This document shows positions 1-10,123 of a stretch of 64,000 nucleotides of DNA, in pieces (position 1 is the stretch's first letter; the number at the start of each line of letters is the position of its first letter). Source of the stretch: Acutalibacter sp. 1XD8-36 (GTDB lineage Bacteria > Bacillota > Clostridia > Oscillospirales > Acutalibacteraceae); the NCBI RefSeq assembly GCF_009917525.1, contig NZ_QZDU01000008.1, positions 62,001-126,000 of the forward strand, in the 5' to 3' direction. Position numbers and translations under genes: made by a program. The notes under the pieces are model-generated. The model ran no database searches and was not told the DNA's origin. It saw nothing but the letters and a program-made list of their open reading frames with translations.

Positions 1-95
1 TTGGAGTCTTATATATCTCATATATTGTACAGGAAAAGCCGCCGGAGCGCAAGGGGTAATTTTCACTTTTTTAAGTCAGCCGTCTATTTGGGTAG

Positions 96-124
96 TTGAC
101 AAATTCACAGCAGATTGATAAAAT
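96..124 (+). promoter_or_regulatory. Sigma-A-type promoter for the glutamine synthetase gene
   Basis: The -35 TTGACA (96-101) and the -10 TAAAAT (119-124) are separated by exactly 17 bp. It lies about 130 bases before the preferred start codon, so the leader is fairly long. I saw no recognisable riboswitch in that leader. Confidence 0.75.
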
Positions 125-255
125 AGATATAAAAATAGGAAGGGCAGGCAGAGCCCAGTTTGAAATTCCGGGCGTTGAAGGGGTAACCTTTCTTCGCCCT
201 CCTTCTTATAATGTCTTATAATGATATGAAACCCAATAGAAAGAGTGGTCTTTTT

Positions 256-2370
<2,115 letters not shown>

Positions 2371-2416
2371 TAATAATTATTGGGTACGGAAGTCCAGCTT
2401 TTAGGAGTTGAGGAAA

Positions 2417-3784
2417 ATGGAGACCGGGGAGAAAAAGAATAAAATCCGCCGCCTGAACGTCCGCTATGCTAATTTTTGCATAATGGGCCTGTCGGTGCTG
2501 CTGTATGCTGCGCTGCTCATAGTCAGCTTTCAGGCCGCCGGGGAGTACAGGGAGATGAAGGCCATTACCGACCTGTATGTCTCCTGCCAGGAGAACGCCG
2601 GGCTGGTGACGTCCGGCTCTGACTACCTTACAGAGCAGGTTCGGATGTTCACCTTTACCCTAAAGCCCGAGTATATGGATAGCTATTTCCATGAGATAAA
2701 CGTGGACCGCCGCCGGGACCTGGCCCTGGAGCAGCTGGAGGGCCAGGCCGGTGAGACCGCCATGGGGTACCTGGGCAAGGCCCTGGACAGGTCGAACCAG
2801 CTTACGGAGCTGGAGATATACGCCATACGCCTTGCCGCCGAGGGCTCCGGGCTCACGGCACTGCCACGGGAGGTCCAGGAGGTTGAGCTTTTCCCGGGAC
2901 ATAAGGCCATGTCTTCTGAGGAGAAGATAGATTTAGCCCGGGAGAAGGTCTTCGGGGAAGAATATCAGGCAAAGAAGGCGCTGATAAACGACAACGTGGA
3001 GGCGTTTATTAAAGACGTGATGTCCGGCACCCAGTACCGCCAGAAGACGTCCATGGCGGATTTAAACCGGGCCATGACTACACAGCTTGTGGCGTTCAGC
3101 CTGCTGCTCCTTCTGAACATACTTATATTTGTGATGATATCCCTGCTGATAGTTAAGCCCCTTAAAATGTATGTAAGGTGCATACATGAGGACAGCCGCA
3201 TGTCAGTGAGCGGGGCCTATGAGTTTAAGTATATGGCCCTAACCTACAACGACATATACGAGCTTGGCGCCGCCAACGAAATGCTACTGCAGCACAGAGC
3301 CGAGCACGACCCGCTCACGGGCATACTGAACCAGGCCGCCTTCGACCAGTTGAAGAACATGATGCGCCTGAAGCCCCGGCCCATTGCCCTGCTGCTTATT
3401 GATATCGATAAATTCAGCCAGATAAACCACGGATACGGGCATGACGCGGGCGATAAGGTGCTGAAGCTTGTAGCAAAGCTGCTGAAGGACTGCTTTAGGG
3501 CCTCGGACTACCCCGCGCGCATAGACAGCGACAAGTTTGCCGTCGTTATGGACGAGATGAGCCCTGAGAAGCAGGAGGCCGTCTGCCAGAAGGTCCGGGA
3601 TATAAACCGCAGGCTGGCCCATCCGGGGGGCGGGCTGCCGCCGGTGTCCATCAGCGTGGGCGGGGCGTTCTCCCCCGGCGGCTTTACGGACCAGCTTTAC
3701 ATCCAGGCAGAGGAGGCGCTCCGCCTGGTGAAGGAGACCGGGCCCGGAGGGTACGAGTTCCATAAAGAGGATATTTCAGAGTAA
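2417..3784 (+). CDS. Membrane protein with degenerate GGDEF domain, possible c-di-GMP receptor
   Basis: The protein is about 455 residues. It has a membrane segment near residues 19-41, an extracytoplasmic helical region, a second membrane segment near 223-245 and a C-terminal GGDEF domain from about 285. The active-site motif is DSDKF (residues 370-374) instead of GG(D/E)EF, so diguanylate cyclase activity is doubtful. The inhibitory c-di-GMP site RxxD survives as RASD, at the canonical five-residue spacing before the motif. This combination is known from GGDEF proteins that act as c-di-GMP receptors; receptor function here is an inference. A TTG at 2408 is possible, but AGGAG at 2403-2407 sits 9 bases before the ATG at 2417 and only fits that start. 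Confidence 0.85.
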   Translation: METGEKKNKIRRLNVRYANFCIMGLSVLLYAALLIVSFQAAGEYREMKAITDLYVSCQENAGLVTSGSDYLTEQVRMFTFTLKPEYMDSYFHEINVDRRRDLALEQLEGQAGETAMGYLGKALDRSNQLTELEIYAIRLAAEGSGLTALPREVQEVELFPGHKAMSSEEKIDLAREKVFGEEYQAKKALINDNVEAFIKDVMSGTQYRQKTSMADLNRAMTTQLVAFSLLLLLNILIFVMISLLIVKPLKMYVRCIHEDSRMSVSGAYEFKYMALTYNDIYELGAANEMLLQHRAEHDPLTGILNQAAFDQLKNMMRLKPRPIALLLIDIDKFSQINHGYGHDAGDKVLKLVAKLLKDCFRASDYPARIDSDKFAVVMDEMSPEKQEAVCQKVRDINRRLAHPGGGLPPVSISVGGAFSPGGFTDQLYIQAEEALRLVKETGPGGYEFHKEDISE

Positions 3785-3789
3785 AATTC

Positions 3790-3833
3790 AGCGGTTATCT
3801 GCCTTAAAATTTGCAGATAACCGCTCTTTTTTT
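3790..3833 (+). terminator. Rho-independent terminator after the GGDEF gene
   Basis: A perfect 13-bp stem (3790-3802 with 3813-3825) and a 10-base loop are followed by a run of T from 3827. The facing RibU gene ends at 3835, so the same hairpin may also stop transcription from the other side, although the U-tract on that strand is short. Confidence 0.9.
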
Positions 3834-3834
3834 A

Positions 3835-4437
3835 TTATTTTGTGCCTTTTAAAATTGGCGAAATCCGCTTGTATATGAGGAAGGTGACCGCCGTGCTGAG
3901 AAGCCCCTTTACGAAGGTGAATGGTATATTAAACCATATAAGCGCGTCCCATAGGCTGCTCACATTGGGATTGATGGCCCGGTACATATCGAGTATCGCC
4001 TCCATGGGCATTACAAGACCATAGGCCGGGTAGACTATGAAATAGTTGCTGGGCAGGCTCAGAAGCGCCATTGCCGCGGCCCCTATAACCGCGCCTGTGA
4101 GCGCCCACAGGCGGGTCTTCTTCGCCCTGTAAATAATGCCCGCCGGCAGGACAAATGCCGCTCCCAAAAGGAAATTGCTCAACTCGCCTACGCCGCCTGT
4201 GCTGGTGGCAAAGAGGTGCACAAGGTTTTTAATAAGGCAGACGGATACTCCGGACAAGGGCCCCAGGCTGAAGGAGGCAATCAGCGCCGGAAGCTCGCTA
4301 AAGTCCAGCTGAAGGAAGCTGGGCATTAGCGGCACATGTACGCCAATGAACATCAGCGCCGAGGCTGCCGCCCCCAGCACCGCCGTGACCGCCAGGGCCC
4401 GGATGTTTACTCTCTTGACTTGACTTGCTTGCTCCAT
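3835..4437 (-). CDS. ribU: Riboflavin ECF transporter substrate-binding subunit RibU
   Basis: This is the membrane S-component that binds riboflavin and works with a shared ECF energizing module (EcfA, EcfA', EcfT), which is not in this window. The protein is about 200 residues and strongly hydrophobic with roughly six membrane segments. It carries RibU family signatures: LDFSELPALIASFSLGP, LIKNLVHL, TGGVGELSNFLLGA and a C-terminal FNIPFTFVKG. An upstream in-frame start at 4482 would run into the riboswitch terminator, so I choose the ATG at 4437, which has GGAAAGG upstream. The FMN riboswitch and terminator directly upstream independently support riboflavin uptake as its role. Confidence 0.93.
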   Translation of the reverse strand: MEQASQVKRVNIRALAVTAVLGAAASALMFIGVHVPLMPSFLQLDFSELPALIASFSLGPLSGVSVCLIKNLVHLFATSTGGVGELSNFLLGAAFVLPAGIIYRAKKTRLWALTGAVIGAAAMALLSLPSNYFIVYPAYGLVMPMEAILDMYRAINPNVSSLWDALIWFNIPFTFVKGLLSTAVTFLIYKRISPILKGTK

Positions 4438-4480
4438 AATACCATGACCTTTCCTATAAATTTGCAAAGGCCTTTTCCGC

Positions 4481-4512
4481 AAAAAAATCCCCGGACGTAG
4501 AAACGCCCGGGG
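4481..4512 (-). terminator. Riboswitch expression-platform terminator before ribU
   Basis: On the minus strand a 10-bp stem with one G-U pair (4503-4512 with 4489-4498, four-base loop) is followed by seven T. It lies between the FMN aptamer and ribU, as expected for transcription attenuation: FMN binding should favour this hairpin and shut off riboflavin uptake. Confidence 0.88.
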
Positions 4513-4548
4513 CTATGCGTCAGGAACAGGCGGCGGGAAATACACCGC

Positions 4549-4676
4549 CGCAGCCTTCTCTCATCCGGACTGTACCGTCGGTACCGGAATCACACCGGTT
4601 CAACGCCGCCGAAACCTGGCAGGCGCTCGCAGACTTTCACTGCCGGTAAGGAATTTCACCTTGCCCCGAAGACCTT
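4549..4676 (-). ncRNA. FMN riboswitch (RFN element)
   Basis: On the minus strand the conserved RFN blocks appear in order: GGGGCAAGGTGAAATTCC, TACCGGCAGTGAAAGTC, GCGAGCGCC, then GAACCGGTGTGATTCCGG, TACCGACGGTACAGTC and GGATGAGAGAAGG. The 5' CTTC and 3' GAAG ends close the P1 stem. The element lies between a consensus promoter and a terminator upstream of ribU. Confidence 0.97.
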
Positions 4677-4689
4677 TTGCTGCTATAAT
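4661..4689 (+). promoter_or_regulatory. Divergent extended -10 promoter for nnr
   Basis: On the plus strand TTGCCC (4661-4666), 17 bp and TATAAT (4684-4689) are preceded by TGC, an extended -10. It overlaps both the riboswitch promoter -10 and the first bases of the aptamer, so the two directions probably compete for polymerase. Confidence 0.65.
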
Positions 4690-4716
4690 TATAGTATGTA
4701 TTTGACGGATTGTCAA
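4688..4716 (-). promoter_or_regulatory. Consensus sigma-A promoter for the FMN riboswitch/ribU transcript
   Basis: On the minus strand TTGACA (4716-4711), a 17-bp spacer and TATAAT (4693-4688) match consensus at every position. Its -10 box lies within the 12-bp palindrome CTATAATTATAG (4683-4694), which also carries the -10 of the divergent nnr promoter. Confidence 0.88.
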
Positions 4717-4735
4717 GAGCGGAGGGAGGGTGTTC

Positions 4736-6232
4736 ATGAAGCTTTTTAGGAAAACGGAGATACAGGCGCTGGAGCAGGCCGGGGAGCGGGAAGGCGTCAG
4801 CCTCTCTGAGATGATGGAGCGGGCAGGAGCCTCACTTGCCCGGTTAGCGGTGGAATCCTGGGGGCTCCCCAATAGGGCGGCGCTCCTCTGCGGCAGGGGC
4901 AATAACGGCGGGGACGGCTTTGTCTGCGCCGTGGAGCTTGCCGGGATGGGAGTTAGCTGTACGGTAATCCTCCTCCACGGCGAGCCGGGGACTGAGCTCT
5001 CCAGGGCGGCATTTAACAGGCTCCCCGAGTCTGTCAGGGTGCTGGGGCCTGGAGCGGAAGCTGAGGCCGCCCTTAGGGAGGCCGGACTTATTGTGGACTG
5101 TGTGTATGGGTTTGGGTTCAAAGGCGAGCTGGACGGGGTATCCGCCGGGTACCTGAGGATAGCCAACGAATCCCGCTGCTATAAGCTTGCGGCGGACCTG
5201 CCCAGCGGGGCTGAGTGCGACAGCGGGCGCGCCTGCAGGGATACCTTTAAGGCTGATATTACCGCGGCCTTTACCGGGCTGAAGCCCGCCCATGTCAGCT
5301 ATCCTGCGAAGGAGTTTTGCGGGGAGGTCAGGGTCTTACAGGTGGGTGTGCCGGGCGAGCTTACCGGGAAGGCCGAAACCCTTTGGGAGATAACCGGGCC
5401 GGAGCGCCTCTCTCCCCTGCTGGAATTGGCCGGGGCCCAGGCCCATAAGGGAAGCCGGGGGCGGCTTCTGATGGTATGCGGAAGCTGGGGCATGGCCGGG
5501 GCCTGTATTATGGCGGCCCGGGCGGCCCTTAGGTGCGGGGTCGGGTTGCTGGATATTGTGTGCGGGGAGCGGGTATACCCTATTATAGCCGGGGCAGTTC
5601 CCGAGGCTGTTTTTACAGTTATAGCCTGTGGGGACGGCGGCGGTGAGCTTCGCCGCGCCCTTAAAGCAGCTTCGGCCTGCGTGGTGGGCTGCGGGCTTGG
5701 GAGCGGGCAGGATGAGGTTATAAGGCGGGTGCTGGAGGAGTGCCCGGCGCCTTTGCTTATAGACGCCGACGGGCTGAACTTCTGCGCCAGGACCGGGTTT
5801 GACCTGAAAAGCCTTGCCGTGCCCCATGTGGTTACGCCTCACCCGGGGGAGGCCTCCCGGCTTCTGGGCAGGAGCGTGCGGCAGATACAGAGTGAGCGCA
5901 TACCCGCCGCTTTTGAGCTCTCTGAGCTTACAGGCGGCACGGCGCTGCTCAAGGGGGCGGCTACGGTCATTGCCTCCCCTGATGGCAGGGCCGCCGTAAA
6001 CCCCACCGGCAACCCGGGCATGGCTAAGGGCGGCAGCGGCGATGTGCTGGCGGGGATAGCCGGGGCATTCCTAGCCCAGGGGGCCGGCCCCTTTGAGGCG
6101 GCTGCGGGGGCCGCTTACCTACATGGGCTGGCCGGGGACATGTGCCGTGACAGGTTTTCCGAGAGGGGAATGCTGCCTACGGATATTGTCGGTATGCTGA
6201 CGGAAATTATTAAGGATTTTGAAAGGCCTTAA
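4736..6232 (+). CDS. nnr: Bifunctional NAD(P)H-hydrate epimerase / ADP-dependent dehydratase
   Basis: This metabolite-repair enzyme restores NAD(P)H from its damaged hydrated forms. The N-terminal half epimerises the hydrate and the C-terminal half dehydrates the S form using ADP. The protein is about 498 residues, the normal fused length. The epimerase domain (about 1-210) contains GRGNNGGDGF and VDCVYGFGFKGEL. The dehydratase domain (about 225-495, ribokinase-like) contains VVTPHPGEASRLLG and NPGMAKGGSGDVLAG, the nucleotide-binding signature. A GTG at 4730 is in frame, but GGAGGGAGG at 4721-4729 is positioned for the ATG at 4736. The gene stands alone under its own promoter. Confidence 0.95.
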   Translation: MKLFRKTEIQALEQAGEREGVSLSEMMERAGASLARLAVESWGLPNRAALLCGRGNNGGDGFVCAVELAGMGVSCTVILLHGEPGTELSRAAFNRLPESVRVLGPGAEAEAALREAGLIVDCVYGFGFKGELDGVSAGYLRIANESRCYKLAADLPSGAECDSGRACRDTFKADITAAFTGLKPAHVSYPAKEFCGEVRVLQVGVPGELTGKAETLWEITGPERLSPLLELAGAQAHKGSRGRLLMVCGSWGMAGACIMAARAALRCGVGLLDIVCGERVYPIIAGAVPEAVFTVIACGDGGGELRRALKAASACVVGCGLGSGQDEVIRRVLEECPAPLLIDADGLNFCARTGFDLKSLAVPHVVTPHPGEASRLLGRSVRQIQSERIPAAFELSELTGGTALLKGAATVIASPDGRAAVNPTGNPGMAKGGSGDVLAGIAGAFLAQGAGPFEAAAGAAYLHGLAGDMCRDRFSERGMLPTDIVGMLTEIIKDFERP

Positions 6233-6236
6233 GGGG

Positions 6237-6265
6237 TTTACAATTCGGTTATACTCTGTTAAAAT
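6237..6265 (+). promoter_or_regulatory. Sigma-A-type promoter for the PF06541 membrane protein
   Basis: TTTACA (6237-6242), 17 bp and TAAAAT (6260-6265), followed by GGAGG at 6297-6301 and an ATG at 6310. The promoter begins five bases after the nnr stop codon. Confidence 0.7.
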
Positions 6266-6309
6266 AGTCTGAGTTTTAGGCGCATATCTGCCATACGGAG
6301 GACTGTTCT

Positions 6310-7860
6310 ATGCTTTACACCTATCTCTACTGTTTCTTTATCTACGCGTTTTTGGGCTGGTGCGGGGAGGTGTTGTACGCGGCGGCTATAGAGAAGCGCT
6401 TTGTAAACCGGGGGTTTCTCAACGGGCCGGTATGCCCCATCTATGGCGTGGGGGTTGCGCTGATTGCCCTGTTTATGGGCCCCTTTGCGGAGAGCCCCCT
6501 AATGCTGTTTTTGGGCTCCATGATACTTGGCACAGCCCTTGAGTGGACGGCGGGATTTCTCCTTGAGAAGATATTCCACCAGAAATGGTGGGACTACTCC
6601 CACGAACCTCATAATATGAACGGATATGTCTGCCTGAAGTTCTCGGTGCTCTGGGGCTTTGCGGGGGCATTTGTGGTAAGGTTTATAGTGCCCTCTACCA
6701 GCAGCCTTGTACATCTGATGCCAAGGACCCTTGGCTGGGCGCTGCTTGCGGTGATGGGCGGGCTTATGGCGGCGGATTTGGCGGTGACAGTAGTTGCCAT
6801 TATTGGGCTAAACCGCAAGCTGAAAATGCTGGAGCTGGTGGCGGCAAGGCTTAGAGAGGGCTCGAATAAGCTGGGCAACGAGCTCTACGGCAGGGCTGTG
6901 AGCGCAAAGAAGACCGCCGAGCTTTTGCAGCTGGACGCTGAGAAGCTCCGGGAGCGGTATGAGAAAAGCCTGCACTCAAACGTCCTGCACCGCAGGCTTC
7001 TGAAGGCCTTCCCCGACCTGAAGTCTTTAAGGCATAACGAGCAGCTTGAGGCCCTGCAGGAGAGCATAAATGTATTCGGCAGGGAATACCGGGACGCCAT
7101 TGAGCGCAGGAACCAGGCGGCTATGGAGGCCTATGAGCCCCATCTAGAGGAGGGGCAGGAGAAGCCCTTTGCGTATATGATTTGCTATGAGAAGCTGTTC
7201 TGGATATTCATGTCGGGGAACATTGTGGGCTGTTTCCTTGAGACCGTGTACGCGCTGATACTCCCACCCCACCAGTTTGAGCTGCGTGTCAGCGTGGTGC
7301 TTGGGCCGTTTATACTGGTATACGGCTTTGGGGCTGTTGCCATAACCCTGTTTTTGCGCAGGATGTATAACCAGAGGGATGTTCTGATATTTATAGCCAG
7401 CATGATGGTGGGCGCGGCCTTTGAGTATTTCTGCAGCTTCTTCCAGCAGGCGGCCTTCGGCACGGTGTCCTGGGAATACAGCGACTCGGCCTTTAATGTG
7501 GGCGGGCGCACCAACCTTATGTACTCCATCTTCTGGGGGATACTTGGGCTGGTGTGGGTGAAGGACCTGTACCCGGTGGTGTCTAAAAAGCTTGAGCAGG
7601 TGCCGAAGAAGCTTGGGCGCGTGCTGACGGTGGTATTCACGGTATTTATGGCTGTTGACATGGCTGTGTCCGCCGGGGCGGTATACAGGCAGTATGAGCG
7701 GATGGGCGGTACGCCTGCCACAAATGCCGTGCAGGAGTTTTTTGACAGGGCCTTCCCCGACGAGGTGCTCCAGGTTATATACCCGCATATGCAGTACGTC
7801 GGCAAGCCTGAGCTTGTGGATAAGCTCAAGGATAACCAGGCAGTACCAGCGCCGGAATGA
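6310..7860 (+). CDS. Internally duplicated PF06541 (CmpB-like) membrane protein
   Basis: This is a 516-residue polytopic membrane protein of the family annotated as putative ABC transporter permease (PF06541/DUF1113). The function is not established. Residues 1-165 and about 285-455 look like two copies of the same unit. FLGWCGEVLYA...GPVCPIYGVG in the first matches IVGCFLETVYA...GPFILVYGFG in the second, and LEWTAGFLLEK...WWDYSH...LWGFAG matches FEYFCSFFQQA...SWEYSD...FWGILG. A charged, helical cytoplasmic stretch (about 180-280) joins the two. Most family members I know have one unit. No ABC ATPase lies next to it, so a transport role is unsupported here. Confidence 0.82.
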   Translation: MLYTYLYCFFIYAFLGWCGEVLYAAAIEKRFVNRGFLNGPVCPIYGVGVALIALFMGPFAESPLMLFLGSMILGTALEWTAGFLLEKIFHQKWWDYSHEPHNMNGYVCLKFSVLWGFAGAFVVRFIVPSTSSLVHLMPRTLGWALLAVMGGLMAADLAVTVVAIIGLNRKLKMLELVAARLREGSNKLGNELYGRAVSAKKTAELLQLDAEKLRERYEKSLHSNVLHRRLLKAFPDLKSLRHNEQLEALQESINVFGREYRDAIERRNQAAMEAYEPHLEEGQEKPFAYMICYEKLFWIFMSGNIVGCFLETVYALILPPHQFELRVSVVLGPFILVYGFGAVAITLFLRRMYNQRDVLIFIASMMVGAAFEYFCSFFQQAAFGTVSWEYSDSAFNVGGRTNLMYSIFWGILGLVWVKDLYPVVSKKLEQVPKKLGRVLTVVFTVFMAVDMAVSAGAVYRQYERMGGTPATNAVQEFFDRAFPDEVLQVIYPHMQYVGKPELVDKLKDNQAVPAPE

Positions 7861-7867
7861 ACATATA

Positions 7868-7899
7868 AGTACCCTCCTCAGTAAAATGAGGAGGGTACT
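7868..7899. terminator. Hairpin between convergent genes, probable bidirectional terminator
   Basis: A perfect 13-bp stem (7868-7880 with 7887-7899) and a six-base loop lie between the stop codons of two converging genes. Neither side has a clear T-run, so efficiency is uncertain. The position favours a terminator or 3'-end stabiliser. Confidence 0.6.
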
Positions 7900-7908
7900 A
7901 TTATACGC

Positions 7909-10050
7909 TTAATGTCCCAGGAAAACAATCACGGAGCGGGGGCCTATGCGGAAGCTGCGGCTCTCGAAGCGCTGCGGGTGCTGCTCGGACTGCCAGGTGC
8001 TGCACACCATTTCCCAGTGCATGGATAGGGGCAGCTCGGGAAGGGTAACGTCCAGCTCTCCCCAGTAGGCGTTTGAGGCCACGTAGACTACCTCTGCCCC
8101 CATATCCCGCTCATAGCCGGCGAACATCACGCCTACATAGTGCTCGTCAGCAGTGAAGCCGTCATTCTTCCAGGGGGTGACGCCGTGGAAGCTCACGTCC
8201 GGGAAGCCCATGACCCCGCCGCTTAAATCAGCGCGCAGAACCCTGTGGGCCTTCCTGAAGGCTATCATATACTTGAAGAAGCCGAACATATCCCTGTATT
8301 TATCGAGCCTGCGCCAGTCCAGCCAGGAGGTGATATTGTCTTGGCAGTAGGCGTTATTATTGCCGAACTGGGTATTGCAGAACTCGTCTCCGGAGAGGAA
8401 CATAGGGATTCCCCGGCTGCACATTAATAGGGCAAAGGAGTTTCGTATCATCCTAAGGCGCAGCTCGTTCACCTGGGGGTCGCTGGTCTCCCCTTCTGCG
8501 CCGCAGTTCCAGCTGTAGTTGTTCCAGGTGCCGTCGGTGTTGTTCCAGCCGTTTGCGTCGTTATGCTTGTCGTTATAGGCGAACAGGTCATACAGTGTGA
8601 AGCCGTCGTGACAGGTGAGGAAGTTTACAGAGGCGTTTTTCCGGCCCTTGGACTCGTATATGTCCCTGGAGCCTGATATCCGCTGGGCGGCAAGGTTTGC
8701 CGTACCGCCGTCGCCCTTGATATAGGCGCGCATATCGTCCCTGTATTTCCCGTTCCACTCGGCCCAGCGGTTCCAGGAGGGGAAGGTGCCCACCTGGTAG
8801 AGTCCGCCTGCGTCCCAGGCCTCGGCTATGAGCTTTACCCCGCCCAAAATCGGGTCAAAGGCCAGGGATTGCAGCAGGGGCGGCTTATCCATAGGCGAGC
8901 CGTCCTCATTCCGGCCTAGAATAGAGGCAAGGTCGAAGCGGAAGCCGTTTATGCGGTAGGTGGTGACCCAGTAGCGCAGGCAGTCCAGAATCATCTGGTG
9001 CACAATGGGGTGGTTACAGTTGAGGGTATTGCCGCAGCCGCTGAAATTGTAGTAGTAGCCCTCTGGGGTCAGCAGGTAGTAGATATTGTTGTCAAAGCCC
9101 TTGAAGGAGAAGAAGGGGCCGTGCTCGTTGCCCTCTGCGGTGTGGTTGAAGACCACGTCCAGGTAGACCTCAATGCCGTTTTCATTCAGCTCCCTGATAA
9201 GGCGCTTGAGCTCGTTGCCCTCACGGTTATGCTCGTTGGTGGCGGTATAGCTGGTGTTGGGGGCAAAGAAGCTGACGGAGCTGTAGCCCCAATAGTTATA
9301 GAGCTTATTGCCCTCGTGCTCTCTGTAGTCCTGCATTTCGTCGAACTCAAAGATTGGCATAAGCTCTACGGCGTTTACGCCAAGCTCCTTGAGATAGGGT
9401 ATCTTCTCACGAAGGCCCTCGAAGGTGCCGGGGTTGGCGACCCCTGATGAGCTGTCCTTGGTGAAGCCGCGCACGTGGAGCTCGTAGATTATCAGGTCCT
9501 CGTTGGGCACCATCGGCTGGGAGAAGTTGCCCCAGTCAAAGTCGTTTTTCACTACCCTGGCCTTGTACTGCTGCATGCCCGGCTGGTTCTCCCCCCACTC
9601 CCTCTGGCCTGTGACGGCCTTGGCGTAGGGGTCCAGAAGGGGCTTGCTGCGGTCGAATATCAGGCCCTTCTTTGGGTCATAGGGGCCGTCCACACGGTAG
9701 GCGTACTCGAACTCGGCAATGTCCAGGCGGAAGACTATCATTGAGTACACGTTGCCTATCTTATAGGGCTCGGGGAAGGGTATCTCGCCGTAGGGATGGT
9801 CCTCGCCGGGATGGTAAAGGAGAAGGGTTATGGCGGTGGCCCCGTTTGAGTGTACAGTGAAGTTTACGCCGCCTGGGATGGCGGTAGCCCCGTTTATCTC
9901 GTAGAAGCCGGGGCGTATAGAGTATGTGACGCCGTTGCACTCGATAAAATCCAGTGGCGCCAGGTGGATATTGCTGGGCAGCTTCATGGCTGCCATGGTG
10001 TCTATCTTGTCAAGGGTATGCACGTCCAGGGGGCGGAGATTGTTTTCCAT
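7909..10050 (-). CDS. glgX: Glycogen debranching enzyme, GlgX/isoamylase type (GH13)
   Basis: This enzyme hydrolyses alpha-1,6 branch points in glycogen or limit dextrins. The protein is 713 residues with an N-terminal beta-sandwich (about 40-170, CBM48-like) and a GH13 barrel. All four GH13 conserved regions are present: DVVFNHT, GFRFDLAS with the nucleophile Asp, EAWD with the acid/base Glu, and TCHDG. Isoamylase/GlgX features such as DPYAKAV and NYSWNCGAEG are also seen. No other glycogen genes are nearby. GGAAG precedes the ATG. The name GlgX is inferred from overall similarity; an isoamylase label would be equally acceptable. Confidence 0.92.
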   Translation of the reverse strand: MENNLRPLDVHTLDKIDTMAAMKLPSNIHLAPLDFIECNGVTYSIRPGFYEINGATAIPGGVNFTVHSNGATAITLLLYHPGEDHPYGEIPFPEPYKIGNVYSMIVFRLDIAEFEYAYRVDGPYDPKKGLIFDRSKPLLDPYAKAVTGQREWGENQPGMQQYKARVVKNDFDWGNFSQPMVPNEDLIIYELHVRGFTKDSSSGVANPGTFEGLREKIPYLKELGVNAVELMPIFEFDEMQDYREHEGNKLYNYWGYSSVSFFAPNTSYTATNEHNREGNELKRLIRELNENGIEVYLDVVFNHTAEGNEHGPFFSFKGFDNNIYYLLTPEGYYYNFSGCGNTLNCNHPIVHQMILDCLRYWVTTYRINGFRFDLASILGRNEDGSPMDKPPLLQSLAFDPILGGVKLIAEAWDAGGLYQVGTFPSWNRWAEWNGKYRDDMRAYIKGDGGTANLAAQRISGSRDIYESKGRKNASVNFLTCHDGFTLYDLFAYNDKHNDANGWNNTDGTWNNYSWNCGAEGETSDPQVNELRLRMIRNSFALLMCSRGIPMFLSGDEFCNTQFGNNNAYCQDNITSWLDWRRLDKYRDMFGFFKYMIAFRKAHRVLRADLSGGVMGFPDVSFHGVTPWKNDGFTADEHYVGVMFAGYERDMGAEVVYVASNAYWGELDVTLPELPLSMHWEMVCSTWQSEQHPQRFESRSFRIGPRSVIVFLGH

Positions 10051-10094
10051 GGGGAAACTTCCTTTCGTGGCAATAAATATAGGCTATACCATAT

Positions 10095-10123
10095 ATTATA
10101 TAAAGTTTTTTACTGATTTTCAA
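10095..10123 (-). promoter_or_regulatory. Sigma-A-type promoter for glgX
   Basis: On the minus strand TTGAAA (10123-10118), 17 bp and TATAAT (10100-10095). It overlaps the 3' end of the upstream nucleotidyltransferase gene, which is normal for closely packed genes in the same direction. Confidence 0.75.
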
